A model generated the notes under the pieces. The model ran no database searches. It saw only the letters and a program-made list of their open reading frames with translations, and was not told the origin of the DNA. Positions 16,734-25,887 of a stretch of 64,000 nt of DNA are shown piece by piece. The stretch is from assembly GCF_014138265.1 (NCBI RefSeq), contig NZ_JACGXL010000005.1:186001-250000 (forward strand). Reading direction: 5' to 3'. Source of the DNA: Dokdonella fugitiva (lineage in GTDB: Bacteria > Pseudomonadota > Gammaproteobacteria > Xanthomonadales > Rhodanobacteraceae). Positions within the stretch are counted from its first letter, which is position 1; every line of letters starts with the position of its first letter. Made by a program: the position numbers and the translations under genes.

Positions 16734-18068
16734 TCAGCCCGCGTCGAGGCGGAGCTTGTCGCCCAGGTGCAGGGTGCGGCCGGCTTGCGGATTGAGCTGC
16801 TGCAGGCGGCGCAGCGGGATGCCGTAGCGGTGCGCGACGCCGGACAGCGTGTCGCCGGAAGCGATCACGTGCACGCGCGTGCCCGCCGCGGTCGCGGGCT
16901 CGTCGACGGGTTCGGCTTCGTGGCCCGGCAGCAGCAGGCGCGTCGCCGGCAGCACGGTGGCGTCCTCGTCGATCGCGTTCGCGGCGGCGAGCGCGCCGAC
17001 CGGCACGCCGAGCTGGCTCGCCCAGCTGCCGATGCCGCTCGTGCGCGCGGCGCGCTCCTCGCGCCAGTCGTTCCAGAGCGGCTGCGGCATCGCCTGCGAG
17101 GCGACGAGGAAGCGCTCGACGCGCGTCTCGGGCAGCAGCAGCCGGTGCGGCACGCCGTCGGGCATGCGGTTGCGCCGATAACCCGCGTTCCAGCGCTTGA
17201 GGTCGTCGAGCGGCACGCCGGACAGGCGCGCGGCGAGGCGCAGGTCCATGCCGATGGGGAGGTCGGTCACGCGCAGGCGCGTGTCGGGTCCGGGCTCTGG
17301 CAAGGTGACGTGGAAGCGCGCGGGATCCTCGACGATGCAAGCGAGCGCGAGCAGGCGATCGAGATGTTCGTGCGTGATGCGGTTGAACTTGAACTGCGCG
17401 AGCTCGCCGGCCTCGAGGTCGCGCGCGTCGCGGCCGCCGAGCAGCTTCTTGACGCGGAACTCGCCGCTGTTGAACGCCATGTCGGCGAGGCGCCAGTCGG
17501 CGAACTCGCGGTAGTAGTCGGCGATGAGGTCGAGCGCGGCGTGCGTGGACGCGAGCGCGTCGAGGCGGCCGTCGTAGTCCTTGCGCACGAGGAGGCCGGC
17601 TTCGCGTGCGGTGTCGGGCACGAGCTGCCACATGCCCGCGGGTACGTCGCCGCGCGTGGGGATCGGCCGGTACGTGCTCTCGACGTACGGCAGCATTGCG
17701 AATTCGCCGGGCAGGCCGCGCTGTTCCAGCTCGTCGACGACGAGGCCGAGGAACGGCAGCGCTTCCTTCCAGCTCGCGACGAACGCGCGCGGCGACTGCG
17801 TGTACGCCTTCGCCCAGCGCTGCACGCCGGGGCTGTAGTCGCAGCCTTGCATCGCGAACAGGCTGCGCAGGCGGCCCCAGGTCGAGCGCTCTTCGGCGCT
17901 CGTGCTCGTCGTCGGCGGCGGACTCGGCGAGGGCGTCGATGCGGGTGTTTCCGGTGTCGGCACGGCGGGCGGCGGAACCTGCGGCGCGCGCGTCGGCGGA
18001 GTCGCGCACGCGGCGAGCAGGAGCAGGCCGCCGCCTAGCAGGGCAGTGCGCGCGTCGATGCGGATCAC
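16734..18068 (-). CDS. mltD: Membrane-bound lytic murein transglycosylase D, LysM-containing
   Basis: 444 residues from a GTG at 18068 that overlaps the gloB stop (GTGA), as gloB and mltD are paired in many gammaproteobacteria. Lipoprotein signal ALLGGGLLLLAAC, then a Pro/Ser/Thr-rich linker (residues ~20-50). The transglycosylase domain (~65-220) has the catalytic Glu in LPYVESTYRP, then GMWQLVPDTA and AFNSGEFRVKKLL; such enzymes cleave murein glycan to 1,6-anhydro products. The C-terminus has a clear LysM peptidoglycan-binding repeat (HVIASGDTLSGVAHRYGIP ... LHLGDKLRL, ~395-440). E. coli MltD has two LysM repeats; a degenerate one may lie before it. Confidence 0.9.
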   Translation of the reverse strand: MIRIDARTALLGGGLLLLAACATPPTRAPQVPPPAVPTPETPASTPSPSPPPTTSTSAEERSTWGRLRSLFAMQGCDYSPGVQRWAKAYTQSPRAFVASWKEALPFLGLVVDELEQRGLPGEFAMLPYVESTYRPIPTRGDVPAGMWQLVPDTAREAGLLVRKDYDGRLDALASTHAALDLIADYYREFADWRLADMAFNSGEFRVKKLLGGRDARDLEAGELAQFKFNRITHEHLDRLLALACIVEDPARFHVTLPEPGPDTRLRVTDLPIGMDLRLAARLSGVPLDDLKRWNAGYRRNRMPDGVPHRLLLPETRVERFLVASQAMPQPLWNDWREERAARTSGIGSWASQLGVPVGALAAANAIDEDATVLPATRLLLPGHEAEPVDEPATAAGTRVHVIASGDTLSGVAHRYGIPLRRLQQLNPQAGRTLHLGDKLRLDAG

Positions 18069-18823
18069 GGCGCGGGCATCCGGAACGCGTCCTTGCGCCG
18101 ACGCAGTTCGGCGAAGCGCGCGACGCGATCGTCGATGCCGATCGTTTCGCGCAGCGCGGGCGCGTCGATGCGCAGGAACGGGTTGGTCGCGCGCTCGTCG
18201 GCGAGCGTCGACGGCACGGTCGGTTCGCCGCGCGCGCGCTGCGCGTCGGCCTGCACGGTGCGTGCGGCGAGCGCATCGTTGGACGGATCGACGCCGTGCG
18301 CGAACGCGCAGTTCGCTTGCGTGTACTCGTGCCCGCAGCACACGCGCGTGTCGCCGGGCAGCGCGGCGAGCCGCTCGAGCGAGGCGAGCATCTGCGCGGG
18401 CGTGCCTTCGAACATCCGGCCGCAGCCGACGCTGAACAACGTGTCGCCGCAGAACAGCACGCCTGCGCCGTGGTAGGCGACGTGGCTCAGCGTGTGCCCG
18501 GGGATCGCGAGCACGTCGAACGCGAACGCAGGCCGTTCGAGCACGACATGGTCGCCGCCGCCGACGCGCGCGTCCGCGTGCTCGATGCGTTCGTCGCGCG
18601 GTGCGTACACGCGGCAGCCGTGGCGCGCGGCGAGCGCGCGCGCGCCACCGATGTGATCGTTGTGATGGTGCGTGAGCAGGATCGCGCGCAGGCGCAGGCC
18701 GTGTTCGGCGAGCGCGCGCTCGACCGGCGCTGCTTCGCCGGGGTCGACGACGAGCGCATCGCCACCCTGCGCGAGCAGCCAGATGTAGTTGTCGGCGAGC
18801 GCGGGCAGGGCGAGCAGGGTCAT
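18065..18823 (-). CDS. gloB: Hydroxyacylglutathione hydrolase (glyoxalase II)
   Basis: 252 residues. Hydrolyses S-lactoylglutathione to lactate and glutathione in methylglyoxal detoxification. The metallo-beta-lactamase fold is clear: N-terminal NYIWLL, VDPGEAAPVERAL, the metal motif THHHNDHIGG, IPGHTLSH, LFCGDTLFSVGCGRMFEG, CGHEYT and the C-terminal DERATNPFLR that closes glyoxalase II proteins. Length is usual. It is the first gene of a two-gene unit with mltD and is divergent from the methyltransferase gene at 19017. Confidence 0.95.
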   Translation of the reverse strand: MTLLALPALADNYIWLLAQGGDALVVDPGEAAPVERALAEHGLRLRAILLTHHHNDHIGGARALAARHGCRVYAPRDERIEHADARVGGGDHVVLERPAFAFDVLAIPGHTLSHVAYHGAGVLFCGDTLFSVGCGRMFEGTPAQMLASLERLAALPGDTRVCCGHEYTQANCAFAHGVDPSNDALAARTVQADAQRARGEPTVPSTLADERATNPFLRIDAPALRETIGIDDRVARFAELRRRKDAFRMPAP

Positions 18824-19016
18824 GAACGCCGGACTATAGGCCAGGCCTGCGGGCGGCGACGTTAAACGATCATTAGGCCGGCGCGGGTCGCGCTACACTG
18901 CGCAGCTGCGAGGTGGTCGCGCTGGCGGCCACCCGCGATGGATCGACGACCAAGTCCTTGATCCTTGAACGAGAGTCGCCGAAGCGACTGCCGCCACCCT
19001 GGGGTTTGCCTGCCGC

Positions 19017-19709
19017 GTGATCACCGGTCCCGACAACCTGTTCGTCCTGCCGGAGTTCGAGGCACTGCTGCGCGAGGAACTCGCGCGCGTGCCCGCGCTC
19101 GTGCTGCGCCAGCCCGCGGGCGCGGCGTTGCTGATGCAGGCGAGCGCGTCGAACCGTGCACTGCCGGCCGACCTGCGCCACCTGCGCGCGACGCGCCTGC
19201 ACGTCGAGGACGGCGGTTTCGCCGGCGACGCGCGCTGCACGAGCGACGCGCTCCCTTACGAAAGCGATGTGTTCCAGTTCATCGTCGTGCAGCACGCGGC
19301 CGACGCGCTCGCCGCGCCGGAAGCGCTCGTCGACGAACTCGCGCGCGTGCTCGCGCCCGGCGGCACGCTGCTCTGGTTCGGCCTCAATCCGTGGAGTCCC
19401 TGGATGCTCTGGTTGCATTGGCAGGCCCGGCGCGGCGTCGCATTGCCGCACGCGCGCCATTCCGACACGCTGCGCCGTCGGCTGCAGCAGGCGCAGCTCA
19501 CGCCGGGCAGCGGCGCGACACTCGGCGCGTGCTGGCCTTCGCTCGCGCCGCGAGGCGACGGCTCGCGCCTGCTCGCGCCACTGCGTGGTGCCTGGATGCT
19601 GCTCGCGTCGAAGCAGCGCGCGGTGCTCACGCCGCTGCGCCCACGACCGTTGCGCTCGGTCACGCCGCATCCTTCGCTCGCCGTGCCGAGCCGGCGCGTG
19701 CGCGCATGA
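19017..19709 (+). CDS. SAM-dependent methyltransferase (class I)
   Basis: 230 residues from a GTG at 19017. The recognisable half is [40 protein letters not shown] (post-motif strand of class I methyltransferases) and [12 protein letters not shown]. The usual glycine-rich motif I is not obvious in the N-terminal half, so the SAM site may be degenerate. Its place between gloB (divergent) and rnhA-dnaQ is typical of this group of bacteria. Its stop overlaps the rnhA start (ATGA at 19706-19709). The substrate is unknown. Confidence 0.7.
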   Translation: MITGPDNLFVLPEFEALLREELARVPALVLRQPAGAALLMQASASNRALPADLRHLRATRLHVEDGGFAGDARCTSDALPYESDVFQFIVVQHAADALAAPEALVDELARVLAPGGTLLWFGLNPWSPWMLWLHWQARRGVALPHARHSDTLRRRLQQAQLTPGSGATLGACWPSLAPRGDGSRLLAPLRGAWMLLASKQRAVLTPLRPRPLRSVTPHPSLAVPSRRVRA

Positions 19710-20170
19710 GTGCGGCGAAGCAGGCGGTCGAACTGTTCACCGACGGCGCCTGCCTCGGCAATCCGGGGCCGGGTGGCTGGGGTGCACTGTTGCGCTTCGG
19801 CGACCGCGAGAAGGAACTCAGCGGTGGCGAGGCGCAGACCACCAACAACCGCATGGAACTCATGGCCGCGATCGCCGGGCTGGAGGCGCTGACGCGCCCG
19901 TGCGCCGTCGACCTCACGACCGACTCGCAGTACGTCAAGCGTGGCGTCGAGGAATGGATGGCGCGCTGGCGCGCGAACGGCTGGCGCACGAGCGACAAGC
20001 AGCCGGTGAAGAACCGTGACCTGTGGGAACGCCTGTCCGCCGCGCTCGCCTCGCACGAGGTACGCTGGCACTGGGTCAAGGGCCACGCCGGCCACGACGA
20101 GAACGAACGCGTCGACGTGCTCGCCCGCGAAGCGGCGCTGGTCGTCGCAGGACGCAAGGAACGGGCGTGA
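19706..20170 (+). CDS. rnhA: Ribonuclease HI
   Basis: 154 residues. Degrades the RNA strand of RNA-DNA hybrids. All catalytic residues are visible: Asp in [17 protein letters not shown], Glu in NNRMELMAA, Asp in [11 protein letters not shown], the flexible His in [10 protein letters not shown] and the final Asp in [11 protein letters not shown]. Overlaps the methyltransferase upstream (ATGA) and dnaQ downstream (GTGA), so all three are coupled. Length and motif spacing match E. coli RNase HI. Confidence 0.97.
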   Translation: MSAAKQAVELFTDGACLGNPGPGGWGALLRFGDREKELSGGEAQTTNNRMELMAAIAGLEALTRPCAVDLTTDSQYVKRGVEEWMARWRANGWRTSDKQPVKNRDLWERLSAALASHEVRWHWVKGHAGHDENERVDVLAREAALVVAGRKERA

Positions 20171-20898
20171 GACAGGTCATCCTCGACACCGAAACCACCG
20201 GCCTCGAAGTGCAGCGCGGCCACCGCGTGATCGAGATCGGCTGCATCGAACTCGTGCAGCGTCGGCGCACCGGGCGCGAGTTCCACACCTACCTCAATCC
20301 CGACCGCGAGATCGACGAAGGCGCGCGTGCGGTCACCGGCATCGCCGACGAATTCCTGCTCGACAAGCCGCGCTTCGGCGAGATCGCGCGCGAATTCCTC
20401 GACTTCATCGACGGCGCCGAACTGATCGCGCACAACGCGAGCTTCGACGTCGGCTTCCTCGACGCCGAACTCGCGCGCGCGGGCGTCGAAGACCCGCGCA
20501 TCGCCGCGCGCGCGCAGGTGCTCGACACGCTCGTCCTCGCGCGCGAGAAGTTCCCCGGCCAGCGCAACAGCCTCGACGCGCTGTGCAAGCGCCTCGACGT
20601 CGACAACAGCCACCGCGGCCTGCACGGCGCGCTGCTCGACGCGAACCTGCTCGCCGACGTCTACCTCGCGCTGACCTCGGGCCAGGGTGCGCTCGGCTTC
20701 GGCGACGAGAGCGCGCCCGGCGAAATCCGCGTCGCGGCGGAACTGCGCATCGTCGCGCGCCCGCGCGTGCTGCGCGCGCTCGACGCCGAGATCGTGCTGC
20801 ACGAGGCGCGCATCGCGGCGATCGACAAGGCGAGCCGCGGGGCATGCGTGTGGCGTCGCCTCGAAACGGAAGCGGCGTCGATCGCGGCCACTGCGTAG
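20167..20898 (+). CDS. dnaQ: DNA polymerase III epsilon subunit (proofreading exonuclease)
   Basis: 243 residues from a GTG at 20167 overlapping the rnhA stop. Exo motifs of the DEDDh family: Exo[21 protein letters not shown], Exo[16 protein letters not shown], Exo[20 protein letters not shown] with the general-base His. The C-terminal region ([20 protein letters not shown]) would bind the alpha subunit. Its role is 3'-5' proofreading in the replicative polymerase core. The rnhA-dnaQ pairing is widely conserved, although here they are codirectional rather than divergent as in E. coli. Confidence 0.96.
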   Translation: MRQVILDTETTGLEVQRGHRVIEIGCIELVQRRRTGREFHTYLNPDREIDEGARAVTGIADEFLLDKPRFGEIAREFLDFIDGAELIAHNASFDVGFLDAELARAGVEDPRIAARAQVLDTLVLAREKFPGQRNSLDALCKRLDVDNSHRGLHGALLDANLLADVYLALTSGQGALGFGDESAPGEIRVAAELRIVARPRVLRALDAEIVLHEARIAAIDKASRGACVWRRLETEAASIAATA

Positions 20899-21083
20899 GT
20901 GCGAGCAGGGCGGGACGCGGCGGCGCGGGAAGGTCGATGAAGGCGAGACGCGTGGCCGCGAGTCCCACCGGGTTCGACGAGGCGTGATCGCAGGTCGATG
21001 GTGGGACTCGCAGTCGAACGCCTTTGCATGCCCGCGCCGTGTCGTGCCGCTGCGACCGCCCTACGTCATGATGGTCGCCGCGT

Positions 21084-21788
21084 TCAGCGCGCGCGGACGA
21101 GGATCACCGTAACGTTGTCCGACCCACCCCCCTCGAGCGCCGCGAGCACGAGATGGTCGACGCACTCCTGCGCCGACAGCTCGGTGCGGCCGACGATCGC
21201 GGCGATCGCGCTGTCCTTCACCTCTTCGGTGAGGCCGTCGCTGCAGATGAGCAGTTGCATGCCGGGGTTCAGCTCGCCGCGCATGCTCGCCACGCGCAGC
21301 GACTGCGGGTCGGTGACGCCGAGGGCCTGGGTGACGACGTTGCGGTGCGGGTGGTTGCGCGCCTGCTCGCTCGTGATCGCGCCCTGGTCGATCAGTTCCT
21401 GCACGTAGGAGTGGTCCTGCGACAGCTGCTTGAGGCCGTCGTTCCACACGTAGATGCGGCTGTCGCCGACCCAGGCCACCTCGAACCCGCCGTCCTTGGA
21501 CAGGCGCATCGCGGCGATCGTCGTGCCCATCGGCAGCGCTTCGGAGCGGCGCGTCGAGTGGCGGATGATCTCCTCGTCGGCGATCTGGATCGCGCGCACG
21601 AGTTCGGTGCCCTTGCTCACCTCGCGCACGAGCGTGTCGCGCGCGAGCGCGCTCGCGACCTCGCCGTGCTCGTGCCCGCCCATCCCGTCGGCGACGAGCC
21701 ACAGGCCGAGGTCCGCGTCGGCGTAGTAGGTGTCCTCGTTGTGCTCGCGGCGCAGGCCGACGTGGGTGCTGTGTCCGAATTCGATCAT
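21084..21788 (-). CDS. PP2C-type protein serine/threonine phosphatase
   Basis: 234 residues from the ATG at 21788. Metal-dependent phosphatase motifs: VGLRREHNEDTYY, LWLVADGMGGHEHGEVAS, MGTTIAAMRL, VAWVGDSRIYVW, QLSQDHSYVQELIDQGAI, VTQALGVTD, LICSDGLTEEV and the terminal GGGSDNVTVILV. Such soluble Stp1-like enzymes reverse Ser/Thr kinases or forkhead-associated signalling. No kinase is adjacent; the nearest in the window is at 41702. It is separated from dnaQ by 185 bases holding a 12-base inverted repeat (GCGAGTCCCACC / GGTGGGACTCGC). Confidence 0.92.
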   Translation of the reverse strand: MIEFGHSTHVGLRREHNEDTYYADADLGLWLVADGMGGHEHGEVASALARDTLVREVSKGTELVRAIQIADEEIIRHSTRRSEALPMGTTIAAMRLSKDGGFEVAWVGDSRIYVWNDGLKQLSQDHSYVQELIDQGAITSEQARNHPHRNVVTQALGVTDPQSLRVASMRGELNPGMQLLICSDGLTEEVKDSAIAAIVGRTELSAQECVDHLVLAALEGGGSDNVTVILVRAR

Positions 21789-21974
21789 GCGCGGTGTGCA
21801 AACTCCCTGAAGGACCCGCGCAGCGGGCGGCAGCGGCCCTGTCCCGGCGCCGTCCGGGCATAGGATGCCGCCGACGTCGCGCCGGGCGCAAGCAACGGTC
21901 GCGCCGGGGCGCGGTACCCGCGCAGGTGCCGGACCCGCTATCGTTGCGGAATTCCAGTCGCCGCGGGGACTTCG

Positions 21975-23660
21975 ATGCGCATTTTTCACTATTCGCTGCC
22001 CCTCGCGCTGGCGATGGCCCTCGGCTCGGCGACCGCGGCGGCGGGCGAACTGCTGGTCGACCACGTCGACGGCTACACGCTCGACGGCGCGGGCAAGCTG
22101 CGCCGCTTCGAGGCGATGCGGGTCGCCGACGGCAAGGTCGTCGCGACCGGCTCGCACGCCGAGCTCGTGCGCAAGGCGGGCAAGGCCGAGGTCGTCGACG
22201 GCGGCGGCCACGCGCTGCTGCCCGGCCTGATCGACGCCCATGGCCACGTCATGGGCCTGGGCGAGATGAAGGTGCGCGCGGACCTGGTCGGCACGTCCTC
22301 CCTCGACGACGCGCTCGCGCGCGTGCGCGCGTTCGCCGCGAAGCACCCGGACGACGTCTGGGTCATCGGCCGTGGCTGGAACCAGGTCGTGTGGAAACTC
22401 GGCCGTTTCCCGACCGCAGCGGAACTCGACCGCGCGGTCGCCGACCGCCCGGCCTGGATGCACCGCGTCGACGGCCACGCGGCGTGGGCGAACGCCGCCG
22501 CGCTGCGCATCGCCGGCGTCACCCGCGACACGCCCGACCCACCGGGCGGACGCATCGAGCGCGACGCGCAAGGCGACCCGAGCGGCGTGTTCGTCGACGC
22601 GGCGATGGCGCTCGTCGAGCGGCACGTGCCCGCGCCGACCGAAGCGGAGGCCGCGCGCATGCTCGACGCCGCGCTCGCCGAGATGGCCCGCGTCGGCCTC
22701 ACCGGCGTGCACGATCCCGGCATCGATGCGGACACCTACGCGCTGTACCGCCGCTACGCCGACGAGCACAAGTTGACCGCGCGCATCTACGCGATGATCG
22801 GCGACGTCGGCGACGACTTCGACACGATCGCCGCGAACGGTCCGCTCACCGGCTACGGCGACGGCTTCCTCGACGTGCGCGCGGTCAAGCTCTATGCCGA
22901 CGGCGCGCTCGGCAGCCGCGGCGCGGCCCTGCTGGCGCCGTACTCGGACGATCGCGCGAACACCGGCCTGCTGTTCCACGCGCCGGCCGAAATGACCGCG
23001 ATGATCGACAAGGCGGTCGGCAAGGGCTACCAGGTGTGCATCCACGCGATCGGCGATCGCGCCAACCGCGAAGTGCTCGACGCGTTCGCGAGCGTGTACG
23101 CGAAGCGCCCCGACGCCCGCGCGCTGCGCAACCGCATCGAGCACGCGCAGGTCGTCGCACCGGCCGACATCCCGCGCTTCAAGGCGCTCGACCTCGTCGC
23201 CTCGATGCAGCCGACGCACGCGACGTCGGACATGAACATGGCCGAGGACCGCGTCGGTCGCGAACGCCTGCGCGGCGCGTACGCGTGGCGCACGTTCCTA
23301 GAGCAGGGCACGCGCATCGCCGGCGGCTCGGATTTCCCGGTCGAATCGGCGAACCCGTTCTTCGGCCTGTATTCGGCGGTCACGCGCCAGGACCACGACG
23401 GCCATCCGCCGCACGGCTGGCACGCGGAGCAGGCGATGACGCGCATCGAGGCGCTGCGCGCGTTCACGCTCGACGCCGCCTGGGCCGGCCACGCGAGCGA
23501 ATCGCTCGGCACGCTCGAACCGGGCAAGCGCGCCGACTTCATCCTCGTCGACCGCGACTACTTCACCGTCGCGCCGTCCGAGATCTGGAAGACGCGCGTG
23601 CTGCAGACCTGGGTCGGCGGCAAGCGCGTGTATGCCGCGGAGACGCCCGCGGCGCGGTGA
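21975..23660 (+). CDS. Exported amidohydrolase, YtcJ-like family 3
   Basis: 561 residues with a signal peptide (MRIFHYSLPLALAMALGSAT ... AAAG). The amidohydrolase fold is clear: metal ligands in LIDAHGHVMG, VKLYADGALGSRGAALL with the candidate carboxylated lysine, IHAIGDRAN, RIEHAQVV and GSDFPVESANPF, then the C-terminal beta-sandwich EPGKRADFILVDRDYF. Enzymes of this group hydrolyse amides or cyclic ureas; the substrate cannot be predicted. The signal peptide puts it in the periplasm, where several Xanthomonadales relatives are predicted to act. Single gene, divergent from the phosphatase. Confidence 0.88.
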   Translation: MRIFHYSLPLALAMALGSATAAAGELLVDHVDGYTLDGAGKLRRFEAMRVADGKVVATGSHAELVRKAGKAEVVDGGGHALLPGLIDAHGHVMGLGEMKVRADLVGTSSLDDALARVRAFAAKHPDDVWVIGRGWNQVVWKLGRFPTAAELDRAVADRPAWMHRVDGHAAWANAAALRIAGVTRDTPDPPGGRIERDAQGDPSGVFVDAAMALVERHVPAPTEAEAARMLDAALAEMARVGLTGVHDPGIDADTYALYRRYADEHKLTARIYAMIGDVGDDFDTIAANGPLTGYGDGFLDVRAVKLYADGALGSRGAALLAPYSDDRANTGLLFHAPAEMTAMIDKAVGKGYQVCIHAIGDRANREVLDAFASVYAKRPDARALRNRIEHAQVVAPADIPRFKALDLVASMQPTHATSDMNMAEDRVGRERLRGAYAWRTFLEQGTRIAGGSDFPVESANPFFGLYSAVTRQDHDGHPPHGWHAEQAMTRIEALRAFTLDAAWAGHASESLGTLEPGKRADFILVDRDYFTVAPSEIWKTRVLQTWVGGKRVYAAETPAAR

Positions 23661-24120
23661 ACGAACCCGTGGACGACCGGACTCTCGCGCGGGGAGCGTG
23701 GTCGCACCATGGGTGGGGGCGAGGAAGCTGCGCGATGATTTCGCGCGTTTCCCCTCATCCGCCTCCGGCACCTTCTCCCGCGAGCGGGAGAAGCGAAAGG
23801 CATCCCATCCACTCGCGTGCGCATTACGCCTTGCCCGCTTGCGGGAGAGGTCGCGCCGCAGGCGCGGGCAAGGAAGGCCCGCGACCGCTTCGCATCGTTC
23901 CCCTCATCCGCCTCCGGCACCTTCTCCCGCGAGCGGGAGAAGGAAACGGCATCCCATCCACTCGCGTGTGCATTACACCTCTCCCGCTTGCGGGAGAGCG
24001 CGCCGCAGGCGCGGGTGAGGGAAGGCCCGCGACGGTCTCGCAGGGTTCCGGTGCCACCACCGAGCTGGCATAGTGGCGACGACGGAATCCCCGGCTTCCG
24101 GTGCCCAGCGTCGCGGTTGC
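23661..24120 (+). repeat. REP cluster in a 460-base gene-free gap
   Basis: No gene is supported here. Two long tandem units (about 23750-23890 and 23900-24030) share CCCTCATCCGCCTCCGGCAC, TTCTCCCGCGAGCGGGAGAA, CGGCATCCCATCCACTCGCG (first copy slightly diverged), CCCGCTTGCGGGAGAG and CGCCGCAGGCGCGGG. Each unit carries three hairpin-forming palindromes. The same blocks recur at 28000-28125. This is a dispersed REP/BIME-type element, possibly acting as a transcription or mRNA-stability boundary between the amidohydrolase and the cyclase gene. Confidence 0.85.
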
Positions 24121-25320
24121 ATGCCTGATTCCTCCCTCTTTCCGCTCGACATTCCCACGCTCGCCTTCAGCCGCGGCCTGATGCAGATCATGCTCGCGGG
24201 CCTGCTCGTGTACGTCGGTCGACGGCACGAGCAGGGCGCCGGTGCGCGCTTGTGGGCGGCGGGCTTCCTGCTCAACGGCATCTCGCTGTTCCTGTTCTCC
24301 ATCACCGCGCACGGTATCTGGGACACCGTCTGCGTCGTCGGCAACCACCTCGCGCTCGGCGCGGGCAGCGCCTGCCTGCTGCTCGGCTTCTGGGCGTTCG
24401 GGCGCCAGCGCGCGCAGCCGTGGCTCGCCGCGCTGGTGGTCGTGATCCCGCTCGTGGCGCTGCTCGCGTTCGAAGGCGCGTGGCCGAACGCGCGCCTGCG
24501 CGTGCTCACCACCGCGTTCGGCCAGCTCGTGTTCCTGCTCGCGTTGCAGGCGAGCCTGCGCCGGCCGCCGCGGCACGAGATCGAACACATCTACCGCCGC
24601 CTGCGCGTGCTCGCGCTCGTCTACGCGGCCGTGCTCGTCTGGGCGTACGCGGTCGTCGCGAACGTGCTGCCGACGTCGTCACGCCTGGACATCGGTTACC
24701 ACCTCGCGATCTTCAGCGTGGCATCGCTGCTGTTCATGCTCTCGCTCGCGGTCACCTGCCTCGCGCTGCAGTTCGCCCTGCTCGCCGCGCGCAACGAGGA
24801 CCTCGCGATGGTCGACTGGCTCACCGGCCTGCTCAACCGCCGCGGCTTCTTCCGCGCGATCGCGCACGGCGACACCGGCCGCGCCGATGCGGAGCGCATC
24901 GGCAGCGTCGTTGTGCTCGACATCGACCACTTCAAGCGCATCAACGACCAGCATGGCCACGCCGCCGGCGATCGCGTGCTGCAGGCCGTCGCCGACCGCC
25001 TGCGCGAACTCGCCTCGCCGTCGGACCTCGTCGCGCGCATGGGCGGCGAGGAGTTCTGCGTCGCGATGCCCGGCGCGCGACGCGAACACGCGTTCGCACG
25101 CGCCGAGGCGATCCTCGCGCACTGCCGCAATACCACCGTGCCCGCCGCCGACGGCCGCGCGATCCGCTTCACCGTGAGCGCGGGCGTGTGCGAAGCCTCG
25201 CCGACGCTGTCGATCGACGATGCGCTCGCGCAGGCGGACGCGGCGATGTACGCGGCGAAGCGCGAAGGGCGCGATCGGGCGATGGCCGCGCACGACCTCG
25301 AACACGACGCGCGCGCATGA
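24121..25320 (+). CDS. Membrane diguanylate cyclase (GGDEF)
   Basis: 399 residues from the ATG at 24121; a GTG 48 bases upstream is possible but unsupported. Six or seven membrane spans fill residues ~15-225 (LMQIMLAGLLVYVG, FLLNGISLFLFSITA, HLALGAGSACLLLGFWAFG, LAALVVVIPLVALLAF, VYAAVLVWAYAVVANVL, LAIFSVASLLFMLSLAVTCL). The GGDEF domain follows with VDWLTGLLNRRGFF, VVLDIDHFKRINDQHGHAAG, the active-site GGEEF (~308) and AMYAAKREGRDR, so it should make cyclic di-GMP. The inhibitory I-site Arg is missing (sequence ASPSDLVARMGGEEF), so product inhibition at that site is not expected. Confidence 0.92.
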   Translation: MPDSSLFPLDIPTLAFSRGLMQIMLAGLLVYVGRRHEQGAGARLWAAGFLLNGISLFLFSITAHGIWDTVCVVGNHLALGAGSACLLLGFWAFGRQRAQPWLAALVVVIPLVALLAFEGAWPNARLRVLTTAFGQLVFLLALQASLRRPPRHEIEHIYRRLRVLALVYAAVLVWAYAVVANVLPTSSRLDIGYHLAIFSVASLLFMLSLAVTCLALQFALLAARNEDLAMVDWLTGLLNRRGFFRAIAHGDTGRADAERIGSVVVLDIDHFKRINDQHGHAAGDRVLQAVADRLRELASPSDLVARMGGEEFCVAMPGARREHAFARAEAILAHCRNTTVPAADGRAIRFTVSAGVCEASPTLSIDDALAQADAAMYAAKREGRDRAMAAHDLEHDARA

Positions 25321-25454
25321 CGCGATGCGGCGCGACTCGTCGCCGCGGCGACGCCGGACGCAGGATGGGACGCGACCCGTAAGGCGGGAGGCAACTGCAC
25401 GGCGGCGAGTCCCGCCGCGTTCCTCGATGCGCGCGTCGTGCGCATGCCGTCGCG

Positions 25455-25476
25455 GGAGCGACTTCAGTCGCGATGC
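25455..25476. repeat. REP palindrome
   Basis: GGAGCGACTTCAGTCGCGA contains the inverted repeat GCGACT-TC-AGTCGC, the common Pseudomonas/Xanthomonas REP core. The stop codon of the PGPGW gene (25464-25466) lies inside it. Confidence 0.7.
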
Positions 25477-25790
25477 TTCTCCCGTCGCCGCGCACGCCAC
25501 CCTGCCACCACGCGCATCGCGACGAGATCGAGCCGGTCCATGAAGCGCGCGACGAGCACGGACTCTTCCGCGAGCAGCACCGCGCCGGCGAGCATGACGA
25601 GCAAACCCGGTCCGGGCAGCACGATCATCGCGAGCCCGAGCACGATCAGCACGAGCGCCGCCACGATCACCGCGACGCGCACCCAGCCCGGCGTGTCGCC
25701 GCGATGCGCGCGCTGGTGATGCGCCTGGAAACGCTGGCCGCGCGGCACGGCGAGGAACGCATGCCAGCGTGCTTTGAGGGTGCGGAACAT
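25464..25790 (-). CDS. PGPGW family small membrane protein
   Basis: 108 residues from the ATG at 25790 (MFRTLKARWHAFLAV). Two hydrophobic segments (VAVIVAALVLIVLGLAMIVL and LVMLAGAVLLAEESVLVA) flank the family signature LPGPGLL. Cytoplasmic ends are basic. Function unknown; family members are small inner-membrane proteins. The gene's stop lies within a REP palindrome, showing the element has invaded its very end. Confidence 0.75.
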   Translation of the reverse strand: MFRTLKARWHAFLAVPRGQRFQAHHQRAHRGDTPGWVRVAVIVAALVLIVLGLAMIVLPGPGLLVMLAGAVLLAEESVLVARFMDRLDLVAMRVVAGWRARRREKHRD

Positions 25791-25887
25791 GCGGGTCCTG
25801 CTGGGAGCGTGGGGACTATCGTGGACAGGGTGTCCTGAACGGGCCTCGTCCACGCAATCAGTCGAGGGAGGACAGGCCTCTGCGGGT

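Noticed and set aside
15720-18038. A 772-residue plus-strand frame opposite fabI and mltD
   Set aside because: Both minus-strand genes have full family motifs; this frame has none.
23745-24035. CRISPR array
   Set aside because: The repeated blocks are palindromic REP units of unequal length in two long copies, with no uniform spacers and no cas genes.
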